Positions 18,650 through 27,824 are shown, counted from the first letter of the stretch. The stretch is 64,000 bases of DNA from Salinivirgaceae bacterium (GCA_024405635.1 JAKSOL010000002.1:153458-217457), one strand, 5' to 3'. Numbers and translations: made by a program. The notes: generated by a model not told the origin, from the letters alone.

Positions 18650-19222
18650 ATGAAAGTAGTTAAATTCATATACACAATTGCATTGTTAGCAACAACTCAA
18701 ATTGCTGTTGCTCAAGATTGTTCTACAAAAAAACTTGGTACAGTTGAGCGTCGTGGTCAATACGATTATCATGGTCAATCAACTTATTCGTCAATGGCAG
18801 CCGGCGATTCGGTTTCGTTAAGTGCAGTGCTTTACTCTCGCCAAAACTATCGCATTTTTGTTGCGGCCGAAGAGGCTGTTGGCGACATGTACTACAAAGT
18901 GTTTGTTACCAAAAAGAAATCGGTGCGAGTAGTTAAGGAAATTCGACAGAAAGACCTTTATGTGTACAAAACCGACACGCTTGGTTATTACGATTTCGAT
19001 CTCGATGGCCAACGTATTTTCATCGACCGCCAAGTTGTGCCCGATACTATTTGGACCCGACAAACTACTACTGTAGTTGAGCAAGTGTTTGATAGCCGCA
19101 ACACTTCAAAACAGTTCTACGAATTAACTCCAGATCGTACTCAAATTGTGTTGGTTAAGGTTTATTCGTTGTCGCGCGAAGGACGTGGTTGTGTGGGAGT
19201 ATTTGTAGGTCGCAAACAATAA
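18650..19222 (+). CDS. Secreted beta-rich protein of unknown function
   Basis: 190 residues with a signal peptide ending IAVAQ (about 1-21). The mature part alternates beta strands, with no catalytic motif I can name. The central SLSAVLYSRQNYRIFVAAEE segment resembles the KFNVILNKGTMYKITVCNAE segment of the protein at 41480. Both end in a hydrophobic strand (GCVGVFV / AAVAIL). In both places the gene directly follows a lipoprotein of the same paralogous family. I infer a lipoprotein-secreted protein pair acting together outside the inner membrane. Confidence 0.65.
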   Translation: MKVVKFIYTIALLATTQIAVAQDCSTKKLGTVERRGQYDYHGQSTYSSMAAGDSVSLSAVLYSRQNYRIFVAAEEAVGDMYYKVFVTKKKSVRVVKEIRQKDLYVYKTDTLGYYDFDLDGQRIFIDRQVVPDTIWTRQTTTVVEQVFDSRNTSKQFYELTPDRTQIVLVKVYSLSREGRGCVGVFVGRKQ

Positions 19223-19234
19223 TTATTTACTATC

Positions 19235-21010
19235 ATGAAAAACTTTATTTCAAGCCTTTTTGCAAACTTGTTGGCACTTATCATCTACACAACACTAATG
19301 TTTGTTGTGCTTGTTGGTTTTATTGGCGTTTTGGCATCAACTGCTCAAATCGAAAAATCAAAACCAATGGACATTAAGGCGCACTCGGTTCTTAAATTCG
19401 ATATAAATAGTGAGGTCTGCGACCGCGTTACCGACGATTTGCAATCAAGTTTAAACCAAATCTTAAACCAGTCGGACCCACAAGTTGGTTTGGTGCAAAT
19501 CACCCGTTCAATTGAGGCTGCAGCTTCCGACCCAAATATCGATGGAATAGTACTTGAATTGGGCGATGACTTTTATGCTGGAATATCAACCATCGACGAA
19601 ATTCGTAAAGCGTTACTGCGTTTTCGTGAGTCAGGAAAATTTGTTGTGTCAAACGCATTAAACTACACTCAAGGTACCTATTTTTTAGCCACCGCAGCCA
19701 ATCGCATCTATCTCAATCCAATGGGAGAACTAACATTCAAAGGCTTGTCGGTAAGAGTAATGATGTATAAAGACTTGCTCGATAAACTCGGAGTTGAGGC
19801 TACAGTGTTCAAGTGCGGTAAGTTTAAAAGTGCTACCGAACCATACGTGCAAAGTCACATAAGCAACGAAAACCGTTTGCAGTACCAAATGATGATATCC
19901 GATTTCTGGGCTTATATGCGCAATGTAATTGGCAAGTCGCGCAATATCGATGCTCAAGAATTGAATAGAATTGCCGATGGCCTTTTGGTTGAAGATGCTG
20001 CTACTGCTCAAAAAATAGGTTTGGTTGACCAAGTGTGCTACTCATCGGTTGTTGAAGATAGTTTGAAACAGAAAATTGGCGTTAGCGAAATAAATTATGT
20101 GTCGTTATTAGACTATATGCAAAACGTGCGAGTGGCAAATGGTAATCAAAAAGTTGCCATTATTTATGCTGAAGGTGAAATAGTTAGTAAAGCATCGTCA
20201 ACTGCAACTCAAAAGCAATTTGATTTCAACATGATGGCTAAGGCTATTGATGAGGTTGAGGCCGATAGCGCAATAAAAGCTGTGGTTTTGCGCGTAAACT
20301 CGCCTGGCGGCAACGCTATTACCAGCGAGTTTATTCACCGTAAAATCGAAAAATTGAAAAAAACTAAACCTGTAGTTGTGTCAATGGGCGATTATGCCGC
20401 ATCGGGTGGTTATTACATTGCGTGCCCAGGTTCGACCATAGTGGCAAACGAACTAACGCTAACAGGTTCTATTGGCGTGTTTGGACTAAGTTTGAACATG
20501 CAAAAACTGCTAAACGATAAATTGGGTGTAAACTGCGATGTGGTTAAAACCAACGAACATGCCGATTTTCCTAGCCCAGTGCGCAAATATTCGTCGCGCG
20601 AGAGTGCATACATGCAGCACTTGGTTGATAGCATATACACACTTTTCAAACATCGTGTGTCTTCGGGGCGTTCGCTCAATGTTGATTATATTGAGCAAAT
20701 TGCGCAAGGTCGTGTTTGGACTGGTGTTGCTGCAAAACAAAACGGCCTAATTGATTGCTTTGGCGACTTGGCTTCGGCTCTTAATATTGCCGCTCAAATG
20801 GCAAATATTCCTGTCTCAGAATTTGGTGTTGTCGATTATCCCAAAGAAAAAGATTTGGTGTCGCAATTAATGGAAATGATGGGGACCAAAATGCAAATGC
20901 GTTGCAAATCGCCAATTGCCGAAAAAATTCAAAGCACAATTGATTACATCAGCAATTTGCAACCTCGTAGTATTCAAGCGCGTCTTGAACAAGATATTTT
21001 GGTGTATTGA
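19235..21010 (+). CDS. sppA: Signal peptide peptidase SppA, long (67K) type
   Basis: 591 residues with an N-terminal transmembrane helix (about 12-34) and two ClpP-fold repeats. The catalytic dyad is visible: Lys198 in CGKFKSATEPY and Ser390 in DYAASGGYYIA. NSPGGNA lies ahead of the Ser. It degrades cleaved signal peptides in the membrane as a tetramer. It is 12 nt after the secreted-protein gene, and its TGA overlaps the TTG start of lpxK, so it is part of the same envelope-biogenesis transcript. Confidence 0.95.
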   Translation: MKNFISSLFANLLALIIYTTLMFVVLVGFIGVLASTAQIEKSKPMDIKAHSVLKFDINSEVCDRVTDDLQSSLNQILNQSDPQVGLVQITRSIEAAASDPNIDGIVLELGDDFYAGISTIDEIRKALLRFRESGKFVVSNALNYTQGTYFLATAANRIYLNPMGELTFKGLSVRVMMYKDLLDKLGVEATVFKCGKFKSATEPYVQSHISNENRLQYQMMISDFWAYMRNVIGKSRNIDAQELNRIADGLLVEDAATAQKIGLVDQVCYSSVVEDSLKQKIGVSEINYVSLLDYMQNVRVANGNQKVAIIYAEGEIVSKASSTATQKQFDFNMMAKAIDEVEADSAIKAVVLRVNSPGGNAITSEFIHRKIEKLKKTKPVVVSMGDYAASGGYYIACPGSTIVANELTLTGSIGVFGLSLNMQKLLNDKLGVNCDVVKTNEHADFPSPVRKYSSRESAYMQHLVDSIYTLFKHRVSSGRSLNVDYIEQIAQGRVWTGVAAKQNGLIDCFGDLASALNIAAQMANIPVSEFGVVDYPKEKDLVSQLMEMMGTKMQMRCKSPIAEKIQSTIDYISNLQPRSIQARLEQDILVY

Positions 21011-22056
21011 AAATAGTAGCACAAATATTAAAAATAGCTTTGTGGCCATTGTCGCTTGTGTATGGCGCAGTGGCCACTTTTCGCAACATTTGTTTCAATT
21101 GTCATTTGCTTAAACAAACTGAATTTAAAACACCAACAATTTGCGTTGGCAATATCTCGGTTGGCGGAACTGGCAAAACCCCACACGTTGAGTATCTTGT
21201 ACGATTACTTAGCAAACACTTTGGCAATCAAATTGCAACGGTTAGCCGCGGCTATGGACGCTCAACATCGGGCTTTGTGTTGGCCAATTCAACATCAACA
21301 GCAGCTACCATTGGCGACGAACCAAATCAAATACGCTGCAATAATCCAAGCATAACCGTTTGTGTTGACGAAAACCGATGCCGTGCAATCAGCCATTTGC
21401 AACAAATGCCGCAACCGCCTAAGGCTATAATTCTCGACGATGCATACCAACACCGATACGTTAAGCCCAAAATAAACATCCTTCTGGTCGATTACAATCG
21501 CCCCATTTTTGCCGACACAATGATGCCATCGGGTAGGTTGCGAGAACCGCGTTGGGGAAAAAATCGGGCCAATGTGGTGGTGGTTACAAAATGCCCTGAA
21601 AATGTTGATAAACAATTGTTTGAGCGAAAGCTGAACTTAAAGCCTAACCAAAAATTGTTCTTTTCAACATTTAAATACGGCAACTTAAAATCGGAAAATG
21701 GAGCATACACATTGTCAAAAAACTGCAGTGTGTTAGCAGTTTCAGGCATAGCACATCCCGAAAATATGTTGCAGTATCTTCAGTCGCAAAGTGCCGATGT
21801 TAAAAGTGTGCGTTTTGCCGACCATCATAACTTTTCACAATCAGACATTGACCAAATTGTGGTTCAGTTTAATTCAATAACCAATCCAAATAAGCTGATA
21901 GTTACAACCGAAAAAGATTTTTCACGTTTGGTTGATTCGCCTTTGTATGAGCAAGTATCTAAACTTCCGCTATGTCGATTACCAATTCAGGTAGAGTTTG
22001 TTGGCTCACAATCAGCGGAATTTGATAATATTGTAATTGCTTGTTTAACCAAATAA
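21007..22056 (+). CDS. lpxK: Tetraacyldisaccharide 4'-kinase
   Basis: 349 residues. The N-terminal membrane-associated helix is followed by the P-loop VGGTGKTPHVEYL and the DDAYQHR segment of the family. Later come PSGRLREP and a C-terminal TTEKDFSRL. It phosphorylates the 4' position of the lipid A disaccharide. The start is TTG at 21007, sharing bases with the sppA stop (TTGA overlap). No ATG lies nearby in frame that keeps the first helix, so the TTG is preferred; translational coupling is likely. Confidence 0.92.
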   Translation: MKIVAQILKIALWPLSLVYGAVATFRNICFNCHLLKQTEFKTPTICVGNISVGGTGKTPHVEYLVRLLSKHFGNQIATVSRGYGRSTSGFVLANSTSTAATIGDEPNQIRCNNPSITVCVDENRCRAISHLQQMPQPPKAIILDDAYQHRYVKPKINILLVDYNRPIFADTMMPSGRLREPRWGKNRANVVVVTKCPENVDKQLFERKLNLKPNQKLFFSTFKYGNLKSENGAYTLSKNCSVLAVSGIAHPENMLQYLQSQSADVKSVRFADHHNFSQSDIDQIVVQFNSITNPNKLIVTTEKDFSRLVDSPLYEQVSKLPLCRLPIQVEFVGSQSAEFDNIVIACLTK

Positions 22057-22064
22057 TAACTGAT

Positions 22065-22283
22065 ATGGTATTAATATTCATTTCTATCATTTTCTTTGTT
22101 TGCTTGGTGTTTGTGGTATATGTATTGCGCCAAGGCAAAAATCAAGATTCAGCACAACTTCAAACCGAGCGCGACATGCTACGTGGCCGCGTTGATGAAC
22201 TACAACGCGAAGTTGAAACTCTTCGACACGAATTATTGCAAAAAACCGAGGAGATTGCCGTACTGCGTAATCAAAAATCTTAA
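22065..22283 (+). CDS. Small membrane protein with coiled coil
   Basis: 72 residues from the ATG at 22065; a TTG start at 22041 would overlap lpxK. One transmembrane helix (about 2-22) is followed by a heptad-rich charged segment (ERDMLRGRVDELQREVETLR). The layout recalls the N-terminus of RmuC or FtsL/FtsB-like proteins, but it is too short to assign. It is 8 nt past lpxK and ahead of the terminator at 22306-22334, making it the last gene of the unit. Confidence 0.6.
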   Translation: MVLIFISIIFFVCLVFVVYVLRQGKNQDSAQLQTERDMLRGRVDELQREVETLRHELLQKTEEIAVLRNQKS

Positions 22284-22305
22284 TCATTGTTGTCGCTATA
22301 AAGAG

Positions 22306-22334
22306 CAATAAAACTCAAATGTGAGTTTTTGTTA
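22306..22334 (+). terminator. Terminator of the tlpA-lpxK unit
   Basis: AAAACTCA (22310-22317), loop AATG, TGAGTTTT (22322-22329), extended by AATA/TATT-type pairing outside and followed by T-rich sequence. It lies 26 nt after the small membrane protein. Confidence 0.65.
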
Positions 22335-22429
22335 TTGACAAACAACTCGATAAGTACAACTCCCACCAATTTTGCTATTTTTGACACCCAAATTGCGCAA
22401 TTATGCGCATTGAACGTGGAGCAACTTGG

Positions 22430-22437
22430 TATATTTG
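22430..22437 (+). promoter_or_regulatory. Candidate -7 element of the transketolase gene
   Basis: TATATTTG fits TAnnTTTG. ATTG at 22409-22412 lies 17 nt upstream as a weak -33. It would give a leader of about 40 nt before the ATG at 22485. Confidence 0.45.
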
Positions 22438-22484
22438 CAATATTGAATAATTGAATTTTATAAACGTTATAAAACCAAAAATAA

Positions 22485-24506
22485 ATGAGCACAAACGTAA
22501 CAAAGCTTGCTGCTGACAACATTCGTATTTTGGCAGCATCAATGGTCGAGAAGGCCAAATCAGGTCACCCTGGCGGTGCTATGGGTGGAGCAGACTTCAT
22601 CAATGTACTTTACTCAGAGTTCTTGCAGTACGACCCCAAAAATCCAAAATGGGTTGGTCGTGACCGTTTCTTCCTTGACCCAGGCCACATGGCTCCAATG
22701 CTTTACGCACAGTTGGCATTGACTGGCAAGTACACTCTTGACGAACTTGCACAATTGCGCCAATGGGGTTCTCCAACAACTGGTCACCCTGAGTTCGAAA
22801 TTGAGCGTGGTGTAGAAAATACTTCTGGTCCTCTTGGTCAAGGTCACGTATTTGCTGTAGGTGCTGCTATTGCTGCTAAATTCTTGGCTGCTCACACTAG
22901 CAACCCAACTTTCGGTAAAGAAACTATCTACGCATACATCTCTGATGGTGGTATTCAAGAGGAAATTTCGCAAGGTGCTGCTCGTATTGCAGGTAACCTT
23001 GGTCTTGACAACCTTATCATGTTCTACGACTGCAACGATATCCAACTTTCAACCGAGACTAAAGAGGTTATGAACGAGGATACTGCTGCTAAGTATCGCG
23101 CTCAAGGTTGGGAAGTAATTGAAATTAACGGTAACGACGCTGACCAAATCCGCAAGGCTATTGCTCAAGCTAAAGCTGTTAAAGGCAAACCAACTCTTAT
23201 CATTGGTAAGTGCATCATGGGTAAAGGTGCTTTGAAAGAAGATGGTTCGTCATACGAACGCAACTGCAAAACTCACGGCGCTCCTCTTGGTGGCGATGCT
23301 TACAAAAACACCATCAAAAACCTTGGTGGCGACCCTGAAAACCCATTCGTAATTTTCCCAGAGGTTAAAGATCTTTACGCTAAACGTGCTGAAGAACTTT
23401 CTAAAATTGTTGCTGAGCGCTATGCTGAAGAAAAAGCTTGGGCTGCTGCAAATGCCGACAAAGCTGCTGCTCAAGACGAGTGGTTTAGCGGCAAAGCTCC
23501 AAAAATCGACTGGAGCAAATGCTCTCAAAAAGACAACGATGCTACACGTAACGCATCGGCAGCTTGCTTGAGCGTTTTGGCTGAGCAAGTTCCTAACATG
23601 ATTTGCGCTTCGGCCGACTTGTCAAACTCTGACAAAACCGACGGTTTCTTGAAAAAAACTAAAGCGCTTACTGCTAACGACTTCTCTGGCGCATTCTTCC
23701 AAGCTGGTGTTGCTGAGCTTACCATGGCTTGCTGCTGCATCGGTATGGCACTTCACGGTGGCGTTATCCCTGCTTGCGGTACATTCTTTGTATTCTCTGA
23801 CTATATGAAACCAGCTGTTCGTATGGCTGCTCTTATGCAACTTCCTGTTAAGTTCATCTGGACACACGACGCATTCCGTGTTGGTGAGGACGGTCCTACC
23901 CACGAGCCAGTTGAGCAAGAGGCTCAAATCCGCTTGATGGAGAAGTTGAAACGTCACGATGGCAAGAACTCATGCCTTGTTCTTCGTCCTGCTGATGCTA
24001 AAGAAACTACAGTTGCTTGGGCTATGGCAATGGACAACATGGAGAGCCCAACTGCGCTTATCTTCTCTCGCCAAAACATTAACAACCTTCCAGAGGGTAA
24101 CGACTACGAGCAAGCTCGCAAGGGTGGTTACATTGTAGCTGGTTCTGATGCAAATCCTGATGTGGTTTGCGTTGCAACTGGTTCTGAGGTTTCTACTCTT
24201 GTTGCAGGTGCTGAACTTCTTCGCAAAGATGGCATCAAAGTTCGCATCGTTTCTGTTCCATCTGAAGGCTTGTTCCGCACACAAAGCGCTGAGTACCAAC
24301 AAAGCGTAGTTCCTGCTGGAGCAAAAGTGTTTGGTATGACTGCTGGTCTTCCTGTAAACCTTCAAGGATTCCTAATTGGCGCCGATGCTAAATCAACCGT
24401 TTGGGGTCTTGAAACATTCGGTTTCTCAGCTCCTTACAAAGTGCTTGACGAGAAACTTGGATACACCGCTGAGAATGTATATGCACAAGTTAAGAAGATG
24501 TTCTAA
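22485..24506 (+). CDS. tkt: Transketolase
   Basis: 673 residues, full length. The N-terminal thiamine-diphosphate region has KSGHPGGAMGGADF, LGQGHVFAVG and the metal motif region YISDGGIQEEISQGAARIAGNLGLDN (part). A pyrimidine domain includes HDAFRVGEDGPTHEPVEQ, and the C-terminal domain TGSEVS. It moves two-carbon units in the pentose phosphate pathway. Codon choice is narrower (GCT, GGT, CTT, CGC/CGT) than in the neighbours, as expected for a highly expressed gene. It is monocistronic, with its own terminator. Confidence 0.97.
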   Translation: MSTNVTKLAADNIRILAASMVEKAKSGHPGGAMGGADFINVLYSEFLQYDPKNPKWVGRDRFFLDPGHMAPMLYAQLALTGKYTLDELAQLRQWGSPTTGHPEFEIERGVENTSGPLGQGHVFAVGAAIAAKFLAAHTSNPTFGKETIYAYISDGGIQEEISQGAARIAGNLGLDNLIMFYDCNDIQLSTETKEVMNEDTAAKYRAQGWEVIEINGNDADQIRKAIAQAKAVKGKPTLIIGKCIMGKGALKEDGSSYERNCKTHGAPLGGDAYKNTIKNLGGDPENPFVIFPEVKDLYAKRAEELSKIVAERYAEEKAWAAANADKAAAQDEWFSGKAPKIDWSKCSQKDNDATRNASAACLSVLAEQVPNMICASADLSNSDKTDGFLKKTKALTANDFSGAFFQAGVAELTMACCCIGMALHGGVIPACGTFFVFSDYMKPAVRMAALMQLPVKFIWTHDAFRVGEDGPTHEPVEQEAQIRLMEKLKRHDGKNSCLVLRPADAKETTVAWAMAMDNMESPTALIFSRQNINNLPEGNDYEQARKGGYIVAGSDANPDVVCVATGSEVSTLVAGAELLRKDGIKVRIVSVPSEGLFRTQSAEYQQSVVPAGAKVFGMTAGLPVNLQGFLIGADAKSTVWGLETFGFSAPYKVLDEKLGYTAENVYAQVKKMF

Positions 24507-24530
24507 TTAGAAATACTTAACTAATAATAA

Positions 24531-24566
24531 ACGCCCTGCTGGCTTTTGCTGGTAGGGCGTTTTTTG
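24531..24566 (+). terminator. Terminator of tkt
   Basis: ACGCCCT (24531-24537) pairs with AGGGCGT (24554-24560), with an internal GCTGG/GCTGG region as loop, followed by six T. It lies 24 nt after the tkt stop. Confidence 0.85.
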
Positions 24567-24682
24567 TTGATGCGTTGAATAATTTAATTGTGTAACGTGC
24601 TGCTTATAACTTAAAAATTAGAATCGTTTATCATAATTTCTTCTGCTTTTGACCTTCATAAATCTTTTTAAATATTTCTTTT

Positions 24683-25819
24683 ATGAAACACTTAATTACT
24701 CTAGTGTTGGTGTGCTTTGTGGCTACTATGGCCATGGCTGCCGCAGAAACTTTTCAGAGTGGTGATCTTAGTTACACCATTACAAGCGGAACCGAGCCCT
24801 ATACGGTAGAGGTTACAAAAGCCGATAGCTACAAATCCCTAAAAGATGTGGTTATTCCTGAGTCTGTAGAGAATAATGGCAAAACCTATTCGGTTACAAG
24901 CATTGGCCAGTATGCGTTTGCATATTGCAATAGCCTAACCTCAGTAACCATTCCAAATTCGGTTACAAGCATTGGCGACGAAGCATTCAAGTATGTAGGT
25001 AATATTGTGTACAATGGTACCAACGATTATGCCGCAAGAACATTAAATGGTACAATTGATGGCGACTTTATTTGTGCCGATGCTGAAAAAACTCAGTTAT
25101 CAGTGTACATTGGTAAAAGTGCTAACGTTGTTATTCCTGACAATGTAACAACCATTGAAAATCTGGCATTTTTAAATAACGAAAGTGTTGAAACCTTGGT
25201 TGTCCCTGCTTCAGTAACCGTAATTAAGGACAACGCAATAATCCAATGCTTTAATACTATATATTGCGAGGTTAGCGCTAAGCCAGACACTTGGAAAAAG
25301 AATGGTTTTAATACATCAGCCAAAGTAATCTGGGGTGCGGTTAAAAACATTACTCTAACTGCTAATAATGATGCATTTGGAACTGTGGAAGGTGCTGGTA
25401 AAGTAGGCCTAAACACTAAAGCAACCCTAACCGCAACCGCAGCCGAGGGCTATCACTTTGCAAAATGGAGCAACGGCGCAACCGATGCAACCATAACAAT
25501 AACCGTAGTTAGCGACACAACACTAACAGCAGAGTTTGCCGCAAACGAAAATCAAGGTGGCAACAACCAAGGAGATATCCAAGGTGATGTGAAACCTGCA
25601 GTTGCAGAAAATGCAGCCGATGCAATTTCAATCTACGCATACCAAAATATTATTGTAGTAGAAAATGCTGATGCAGAAATCTACGTATTTGATGTAATGG
25701 GCCGTTTGATTGCACGTGAAAACACTACAACCAACATTGCAGAAATACCAATGCCAAACGCAGGTATTTACATTGTAAAAGTTGGAGCTAAAGCACAACG
25801 CGTAAGCATTTCGCTTTAA
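24683..25819 (+). CDS. T9SS cargo: BspA-type leucine-rich repeat protein with InlB-type repeat
   Basis: 378 residues with a signal peptide ending AMAAA. BspA/LRR_5 repeats span about 60-180 (VTSIGQYAFAYCNSLTSVTI, then NSVTSIGDEAF). A divergent InlB B-repeat lies at about 218-290 (LTATAAEGYHFAKWSNGAT). An acidic/Gly linker (about 292-312) leads to a C-terminal type IX sorting domain (DAEIYVFDVMGRLIAREN, then AGIYIVKV). It is a predicted surface or secreted protein, exported by Sec and then T9SS. LRR_5 proteins bind host or matrix proteins in oral Bacteroidota. It has a hairpin terminator after it and no operon partner. Confidence 0.88.
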   Translation: MKHLITLVLVCFVATMAMAAAETFQSGDLSYTITSGTEPYTVEVTKADSYKSLKDVVIPESVENNGKTYSVTSIGQYAFAYCNSLTSVTIPNSVTSIGDEAFKYVGNIVYNGTNDYAARTLNGTIDGDFICADAEKTQLSVYIGKSANVVIPDNVTTIENLAFLNNESVETLVVPASVTVIKDNAIIQCFNTIYCEVSAKPDTWKKNGFNTSAKVIWGAVKNITLTANNDAFGTVEGAGKVGLNTKATLTATAAEGYHFAKWSNGATDATITITVVSDTTLTAEFAANENQGGNNQGDIQGDVKPAVAENAADAISIYAYQNIIVVENADAEIYVFDVMGRLIARENTTTNIAEIPMPNAGIYIVKVGAKAQRVSISL

Positions 25820-25845
25820 TAGTTAATGGCCAAAAGCCAATAGTC

Positions 25846-25883
25846 AAAAAAAAGGCAATGGACCAAGGTCTGTTGCCTTTTTT
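25846..25883 (+). terminator. Terminator of the LRR gene
   Basis: AAAAAAGGCAA (ending near 25857) pairs with TTGCCTTTTTT (25873-25883). The inner GACCAAGGTC adds a second small palindrome in the loop. A T tract follows. Confidence 0.8.
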
Positions 25884-25968
25884 GTTTAATTAAACCGAGT
25901 ACTTTTCTGTTGTTGTGAAAATGCTGAAAACATTTCAAAACAATTACCTTCGCCGCAAATAATTCACT

Positions 25969-27057
25969 ATGCATCTCGATTTTGAAAACCGCCTACAAGC
26001 TCGGCTTGCGCAATTAGCAAATAAAGGTTTGTATCGCAATACAACAGTTGCCGATTCGTTGAAATTTGATCTTTGCAACCGCCCATATTTCATCCATGAC
26101 AATTTGCCTATTGGTAAAAGTGCAGATTTTAATGCCTCAGGGCTTTCTGTATGCAAGTCGTTGCAACGTAAGTTGGAACAAGAATTGGCAATTTTTCTAA
26201 AAACGAGCGATTGCTTGGTGTTGTCATCAAATTGCAATGTAGTTGAACAAATTGCAAATGTGCTACTCGATAAAGAAGACGCTTTGATTACTGCTACTCT
26301 TGAAACGGTTAATACCAAATCAACTTTACATCATTTTCATCAGTTCGATGTTGATGAATTGGAGAATAAACTTCAACTGTCGCAAGCTCAGCATTGTCGC
26401 ATTGTGGCAGTAGATGCAGTGTCGCCTATTACAGGTGCAATTGCTCCTATGGAACATATTTGCAATCTGGCCAATAGCTACAAAGCCACAGTGCTGATTG
26501 ACGAAACAAATTCGCTTGGCGTGTTAGGCGAAAATGGAGGAGGAGTATCTGAATTATTTGGAGTTGAGCAACAAGTTGATATTAAAGTTGGTTCGTTATA
26601 TAACTTGCTTGGCATTCAGGCATCGTTTGTGGCCGGTAGTCGGCTGATTATTGATGCATTGCGACAAGGTCTTTGCCCGTTAAACTTCTTTGGAGTGTCA
26701 GAGCAAACAGCTGAGAGTGCCTTGTCTGCGTTGCAACAACTAAAAACGGTTGATTTAACAATGCCTATTCAACTGACAAACTATTTGATTCGAAAATTAT
26801 ATCATTCTCATTTTGAGATTTTGCCAACGCAATCAGCAATATGTGCTATTGAATTTGATGGTGAACAAACCGCAAATCAGTTATCTATAGCACTTATTGA
26901 GCAAGGAATTGCAACAATAGCATTGAGTTATCCCTATGCGTCAAAAGGAAAATCGTATTTGAGAACCAAGTTATATAATGCTATGAATGAGCAAGATGTG
27001 GAACTTGTGGCTGAAATTGTAACTAATGCTGCCAAGCAACAAAAAGTGATTGAATAG
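25969..27057 (+). CDS. PLP-fold aminotransferase-like protein (AONS/KBL relatives) lacking the Schiff-base lysine
   Basis: 362 residues resembling the alpha-oxoamine synthase group (BioF, Kbl). Alignment anchors are KLEQELAIFL, the IDETNSLGVLGENGGGVSE segment (178-196; usual form DDAHGxGVLGxxGRG) and GSLYNLLG...FVAGS (208-224; usual form GTLxKALG...YxAG). At the place of the catalytic lysine is Asn212 (AAC, 26602-26604). The usual His of the D-x-A-H motif is Asn181, and the cofactor-stacking His region reads ETVNTKS. The glycine-rich SGGxRxxxG segment is absent (ASGLSVCKSL). PLP chemistry as in the parent family is therefore unlikely. The frame is intact, so it looks like a maintained pseudoenzyme. 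Confidence 0.7.
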   Translation: MHLDFENRLQARLAQLANKGLYRNTTVADSLKFDLCNRPYFIHDNLPIGKSADFNASGLSVCKSLQRKLEQELAIFLKTSDCLVLSSNCNVVEQIANVLLDKEDALITATLETVNTKSTLHHFHQFDVDELENKLQLSQAQHCRIVAVDAVSPITGAIAPMEHICNLANSYKATVLIDETNSLGVLGENGGGVSELFGVEQQVDIKVGSLYNLLGIQASFVAGSRLIIDALRQGLCPLNFFGVSEQTAESALSALQQLKTVDLTMPIQLTNYLIRKLYHSHFEILPTQSAICAIEFDGEQTANQLSIALIEQGIATIALSYPYASKGKSYLRTKLYNAMNEQDVELVAEIVTNAAKQQKVIE

Positions 27058-27095
27058 GCTTTTTTTTGAAAAAAATAAGAAAAAAAACATAATGA

Positions 27096-27126
27096 GTTGC
27101 ACATATTAAAACTTGTTATACATTTG
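27096..27126 (+). promoter_or_regulatory. Promoter of tRNA-Gln
   Basis: GTTG (27096-27099), 19 nt, TACATTTG (27119-27126): a Bacteroidetes -33/-7 pair with one mismatch in TTTG. The tRNA begins 17 nt further on. Confidence 0.65.
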
Positions 27127-27142
27127 CACCCGCATTCAGCAC

Positions 27143-27213
27143 TGTCGCATGGTGTAATGGTAACACTACAGGTTTTGGTTCTGTCATTCAAGGTTCGAAT
27201 CCTTGTGCGACAA
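27143..27213 (+). tRNA. tRNA-Gln (anticodon TTG)
   Basis: A 71-nt cloverleaf. Acceptor TGTCGCA pairs with TGCGACA. The D stem is GTGT/ACAC. The anticodon stem ACAGG/TCTGT holds loop TTTTGGT with anticodon TTG. The T arm is CAAGG-TTCGAAT-CCTTG. The discriminator is A and CCA is not encoded. Confidence 0.94.
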
Positions 27214-27214
27214 C

Positions 27215-27245
27215 AAACCTCCAAAGAAATTTGGAGGTTTTTTTA
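27215..27245 (+). terminator. Terminator of tRNA-Gln
   Basis: AAACCTCCAAA (27215-27225), loop GAAA, TTTGGAGGTTT (27230-27240), then T5. It overlaps the possible upstream extension of the next gene, which supports that gene's inner start at 27255. Confidence 0.9.
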
Positions 27246-27254
27246 TTTCTACCA

Positions 27255-27824
27255 ATGAGAAAATTACTGCCAATATTATTGTTAGCCGCATTGTTTCAAT
27301 CTTGCACCTCGTGTCCTGAGTATATTAAAGCCTACGAGTTGAAGCGTTGTGTAAATGTGGTTAGGGTAGTTGAATTGGGGGCGATTGAACCGATGGTTGC
27401 TGCCGATAGTATAAGGTTGCTGCAACGTGAATACGAAACTCAATTGTGCAGTGCAATTGCCGAGCATAGGCATATTATTGATTCTCTTCAGGCAAAAATT
27501 CAAAAGACTGAGGCTGACATCAATAGCACATCGAGTGCTCAAATGGTTGAATTACTAAACAAGGGTATAAAATCAATGCGTTGGAAATGTAATGTTGCAC
27601 AGCAAGTTATTGATACATACCAAAACTCACCAGAGCAAACCAGATTGGCAGATATCTTGAATCAAATTTTGCATTTTCAGACAGATACGGCCGCAGTTGT
27701 GGCGTACAAACAAAAGTGTGTGTTTGTTGGTCGCCAAGGTTTGTTGCCAAAAGAAACCTATGTGCGAAATTATGTTCTGTCGTTTGATAGGGGCGAAATT
27801 GTTGGTGAACTTATTCAGCATTAA
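27255..27824 (+). CDS. Small lipoprotein of unknown function
   Basis: 189 residues from the ATG at 27255. The lipobox is FQSC in LLAALFQSCTSC. A helical, coiled-coil-prone middle (about 60-125) follows, then a short C-terminal strand region with VGRQGLLPKETYVRNYVLSF. I recognise no family. Its last 14 bases overlap the 3' end of the convergent serpin gene, an antisense arrangement that could couple the two transcripts' decay. Confidence 0.65.
   Translation: MRKLLPILLLAALFQSCTSCPEYIKAYELKRCVNVVRVVELGAIEPMVAADSIRLLQREYETQLCSAIAEHRHIIDSLQAKIQKTEADINSTSSAQMVELLNKGIKSMRWKCNVAQQVIDTYQNSPEQTRLADILNQILHFQTDTAAVVAYKQKCVFVGRQGLLPKETYVRNYVLSFDRGEIVGELIQH

Noticed and set aside
22065..22283. Truncated rmuC
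   Set aside because: The membrane helix plus coiled coil recalls RmuC's start, but there is no nuclease-like domain downstream in any frame.
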